Shown piece after piece: positions 6,856 to 8,389 of a stretch of 8,389 nt of DNA. The notes beneath the pieces were generated by a model. It searched no databases. It was not told the DNA's origin and saw only the letters and a program-made list of their open reading frames with translations. The position numbers and the translations under genes are program-made. Location: NCBI GenBank assembly GCA_041690235.1, contig JAWLHS010000102.1:1-8389 (forward strand). Direction: 5' to 3'. Position 1 is the stretch's first letter. Every line of letters starts with the position of its first letter. This DNA is from SLSG01 sp041690235. GTDB taxonomy: Bacteria > Bacteroidota > Bacteroidia > Bacteroidales > UBA7960.

Positions 6856-7533
6856 ATGAAAAAGACCCTGATCGCCTTCCTGCTGATGACATTTGCATTG
6901 ACCGAGGTGTCTGCAAAAATGAACCAGACCGGTTATCGCTGGCGCAACGACGACGGCAATGAAACCGCCGCCACCTGGAAAGCCCCTGAGGGTCAATATA
7001 TTAACCTAAACGGAATAGAGACCATCCGGCTAAGAATACAGGCAAACAACCTCTTTAGTGAAAACGATTCTTTTAATGAGGATATAAGCCTTTATTATTC
7101 CTCAGGCACATTTGGATCCCCCTGGCAGAAAATCACCACGAACCCTGGCAATGCCTTTGTACTGTTCAATTCCCCTCATTTGTCCGACCTGACTCCAACA
7201 AGCCGGCAATTAAACGCGCAGGCGGAAACATTCCAGCCCGGGGTGTTTTTCGAGTCCACATCCGACCACGGCGTAACGATGCCCTATGGGTTCTATAGCG
7301 AATACGAATGGGCCATCCGGCCTTCGGAAAGTGCCGGTCCGGACATCTACTACTTTGCATTGGGGCATGGCGAGGAGGATGCACCGATAATCACAGTGGC
7401 ACAGGAAGAGGACGCCGCCAGGCTGAACTTTGATCCCAACCCCGCTTCTGTTCCCCTCAAAAAATGGTCCGTATACGCGTCCCTGCTTATGCTTACAGGG
7501 TTTATATTGATTCGTTATAGAAAACTACTTTAA
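6856..7533 (+). CDS. Small secreted protein with RWRNDDG-type extracellular domain and C-terminal sorting-like tail
   Basis: 225 residues. The ATG at 6856 starts a clear signal peptide (MKK, hydrophobic core, likely cut after VSA at residue 20); longer in-frame starts lie inside the Lnt-like gene and would bury it. The mature part is a single predicted beta-sandwich: QTGYRWRNDDGNETAATWKA at 24-43, IRLRIQANN at 57-65, SLYYSS at 78-83, then SEYEWAIRPSES at 148-159 and YYFALG at 165-170. I recall this pattern as a recurrent domain in large surface proteins of Bacteroidota and some other phyla, but cannot name the family. Function is unknown; adhesin or surface-layer roles are guesses. The C-terminus carries VPL (199-201), a hydrophobic stretch (about 204-219) and RYRK (220-223), like the propeller-like protein on the other side of the Lnt-like gene. 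It starts 8 bases after the Lnt-like stop, so co-transcription is likely, with an added internal promoter. Confidence 0.75.
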   Translation: MKKTLIAFLLMTFALTEVSAKMNQTGYRWRNDDGNETAATWKAPEGQYINLNGIETIRLRIQANNLFSENDSFNEDISLYYSSGTFGSPWQKITTNPGNAFVLFNSPHLSDLTPTSRQLNAQAETFQPGVFFESTSDHGVTMPYGFYSEYEWAIRPSESAGPDIYYFALGHGEEDAPIITVAQEEDAARLNFDPNPASVPLKKWSVYASLLMLTGFILIRYRKLL

Positions 7534-7563
7534 TTCCTCCAGGGACTGCCATAAATAACGGGA

Positions 7564-7579
7564 CCGGATCCCGATCCGG
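7564..7579. terminator. Hairpin in the convergent intergenic gap (terminator candidate)
   Basis: CCGGAT and ATCCGG form a perfect 6-bp stem around a four-base CCCG loop, 30 bases after the stop of the plus-strand gene and before the end of the convergent kinase gene. There is no T-run on either strand, so an intrinsic terminator is not proven; the position between convergent genes is the main argument. Confidence 0.3.
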
Positions 7580-7611
7580 CTCAGCTTGCACGATGCCCCG
7601 GGAACCGGCTA

Positions 7612-7633
7612 TCCGATTGTTGAGCGCATCGGA
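7612..7633. terminator. Second hairpin in the convergent gap
   Basis: TCCGAT (7612-7617) and ATCGGA (7628-7633) form a 6-bp stem with a 10-base loop. It lies 42 bases past the kinase stop on the minus strand. It might serve that gene's 3' end, but it lacks a T-run and could be chance. Confidence 0.2.
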
Positions 7634-7675
7634 CTGGATTACGGGGAGCTAAATATGGAAGCCGCCGGCCGCCCG

Positions 7676-8389
7676 TCAGAAGAAAAGCCTGAAGGTCGTC
7701 CCTTCGTGTGGCTTGCTTTCGATCTCCACCCGTGCGCCGTGCATGTCCAGAAAATCCTTGGCGATCAGCAGCCCGATACCGGCATGTTCTTCGATGTCTG
7801 TTCCGGTATCGGTGCTTCCCGGTTTTGAAAACACGCCTTCCAGCATCACAGGGTCCATGCCGGTCCCGAAATCGCGCACTTCAATCACCGGCTCCCCCTC
7901 TTGCAGCCGGGCGCCCAACAGTATCCTGCCTCCGGGTCGGGAGTGCTTGATGGCGTTGGAAAGAAGGTTTCTGAGAATGGCCTTTAACATGTTCTCGTCG
8001 GCCAACAGTTCCACCCGCTCAGCGGCAAACTCCGTTTCCACCCGAAGCTGTTTCCGCAGGATTCCCTGCCGGAAAAAGTCCACGACATCCCGCATCAACG
8101 AAACGGCGTTCAGTACCTTTTTGTCGGGCTCCAGCTCCAGCATGTCGGTTTTGGACCATAAAAGCAGATCGACCAGGGTCATATAGGTCGACCCGGCATT
8201 CTGGCTGAGAGAGGCGAGGAGGGATTTGACCCTGTCTTTGTTCAGAACCTCGAATTCATCCACCAGCATTTGAAGGGTTTGATCCACGGCCCCTAACCCA
8301 CTGCGAATGTCGTGCGAAATAATGGAAAGAAAGCGGGTCTTTTGTTTATTGAGCTGTATCAGTTTCCTGTTGGCATCCTTCAATTGCTG
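7676..8389 (-). CDS. Sensor histidine kinase, C-terminal catalytic part (runs off right edge)
   Basis: 237 codons plus stop are visible. The frame stays open to the window edge, so the true start and the sensor region lie outside; a TTG at 8383 is only an internal Leu. Counting from the first visible codon, a coiled-coil-like lead (QQLKDANRKLIQLNKQKTRF) enters the HisKA domain with FLSIISHDIRSGLG, whose His26 is the predicted phosphorylation site. Next come an N box LRNLLSNAIKHS (139-150, Mg-binding Asn145), a G1 box VRDFGTGMD (171-179) and a G2 box GIGLLIAKDF (204-213), ending in GTTFRLFF at the stop. These are the complete parts of a HATPase_c domain. The usual Pro after the H box (HD[IL]R.P) is replaced by Gly, a tolerated variation. 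It would autophosphorylate in response to an unknown signal and pass phosphate to a response regulator. No regulator is in view. It converges on the small secreted protein gene across a 142-bp gap. Confidence 0.88.
   Translation of the reverse strand, partial: QQLKDANRKLIQLNKQKTRFLSIISHDIRSGLGAVDQTLQMLVDEFEVLNKDRVKSLLASLSQNAGSTYMTLVDLLLWSKTDMLELEPDKKVLNAVSLMRDVVDFFRQGILRKQLRVETEFAAERVELLADENMLKAILRNLLSNAIKHSRPGGRILLGARLQEGEPVIEVRDFGTGMDPVMLEGVFSKPGSTDTGTDIEEHAGIGLLIAKDFLDMHGARVEIESKPHEGTTFRLFF

Noticed and set aside
7586..7828. Plus-strand open frame in the convergent gap
   Set aside because: Most of it overlaps the antisense of the kinase HATPase domain, and no signal or motif is seen in the remainder.

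Overview
The window most likely comes from a member of the Bacteroidota, perhaps the Saprospiria/Lewinella side of the phylum, though the exact lineage is a guess. Supporting signs are: start codons without clear Shine-Dalgarno sequences; TAnnTTTG-type -7 promoter elements; a lipoprotein signal on a glycosidase; a secreted protein carrying the recurrent RWRNDDG-type extracellular domain; and a sensor kinase with typical Bacteroidota box sequences. No mobile element, CRISPR array, tRNA or rRNA was seen, and no intergenic gap exceeds 300 bases.

Layout. Positions 1-2528 on the minus strand hold a carbohydrate module: a lipid-anchored clan GH-A (GH2-like TIM barrel) hydrolase, followed 119 bp downstream by the N-terminal 368 residues of a large GH94/GH36-type phosphorylase-like protein that runs off the left edge. 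Positions 2650-4101, also minus, hold an exported M1-type (HExxH, gluzincin) metallopeptidase-like protein. From 4259 to 7533 three plus-strand genes follow: a secreted beta-propeller-like protein, an apolipoprotein N-acyltransferase (Lnt)-like membrane enzyme, and a small secreted protein with an RWRNDDG-type domain. From 7676 to the right edge, convergent on the minus strand, lies the catalytic half of a sensor histidine kinase, cut at the edge.

Most products act in or beyond the cell envelope. Lnt would N-acylate lipoproteins, and the GH lipoprotein here is a plausible client. The two secreted proteins flanking Lnt share a C-terminal layout: a [IV]PL motif, one hydrophobic segment, then a basic tail. 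This resembles exosortase/PEP-CTERM-type sorting signals in outline. Both genes also have the same 10-base promoter-like core upstream.

The most notable sequence structures are two. One is an in-frame array of nine 18-bp (six-residue) repeats with a 54-bp higher-order period inside the phosphorylase-like gene. The other is a 44-bp tandem duplication at the 3' end of the GH gene that copies its last codons and stop. I found no clearly new multi-gene system. The C-terminal signal pair around Lnt and the nested repeat are the best leads.
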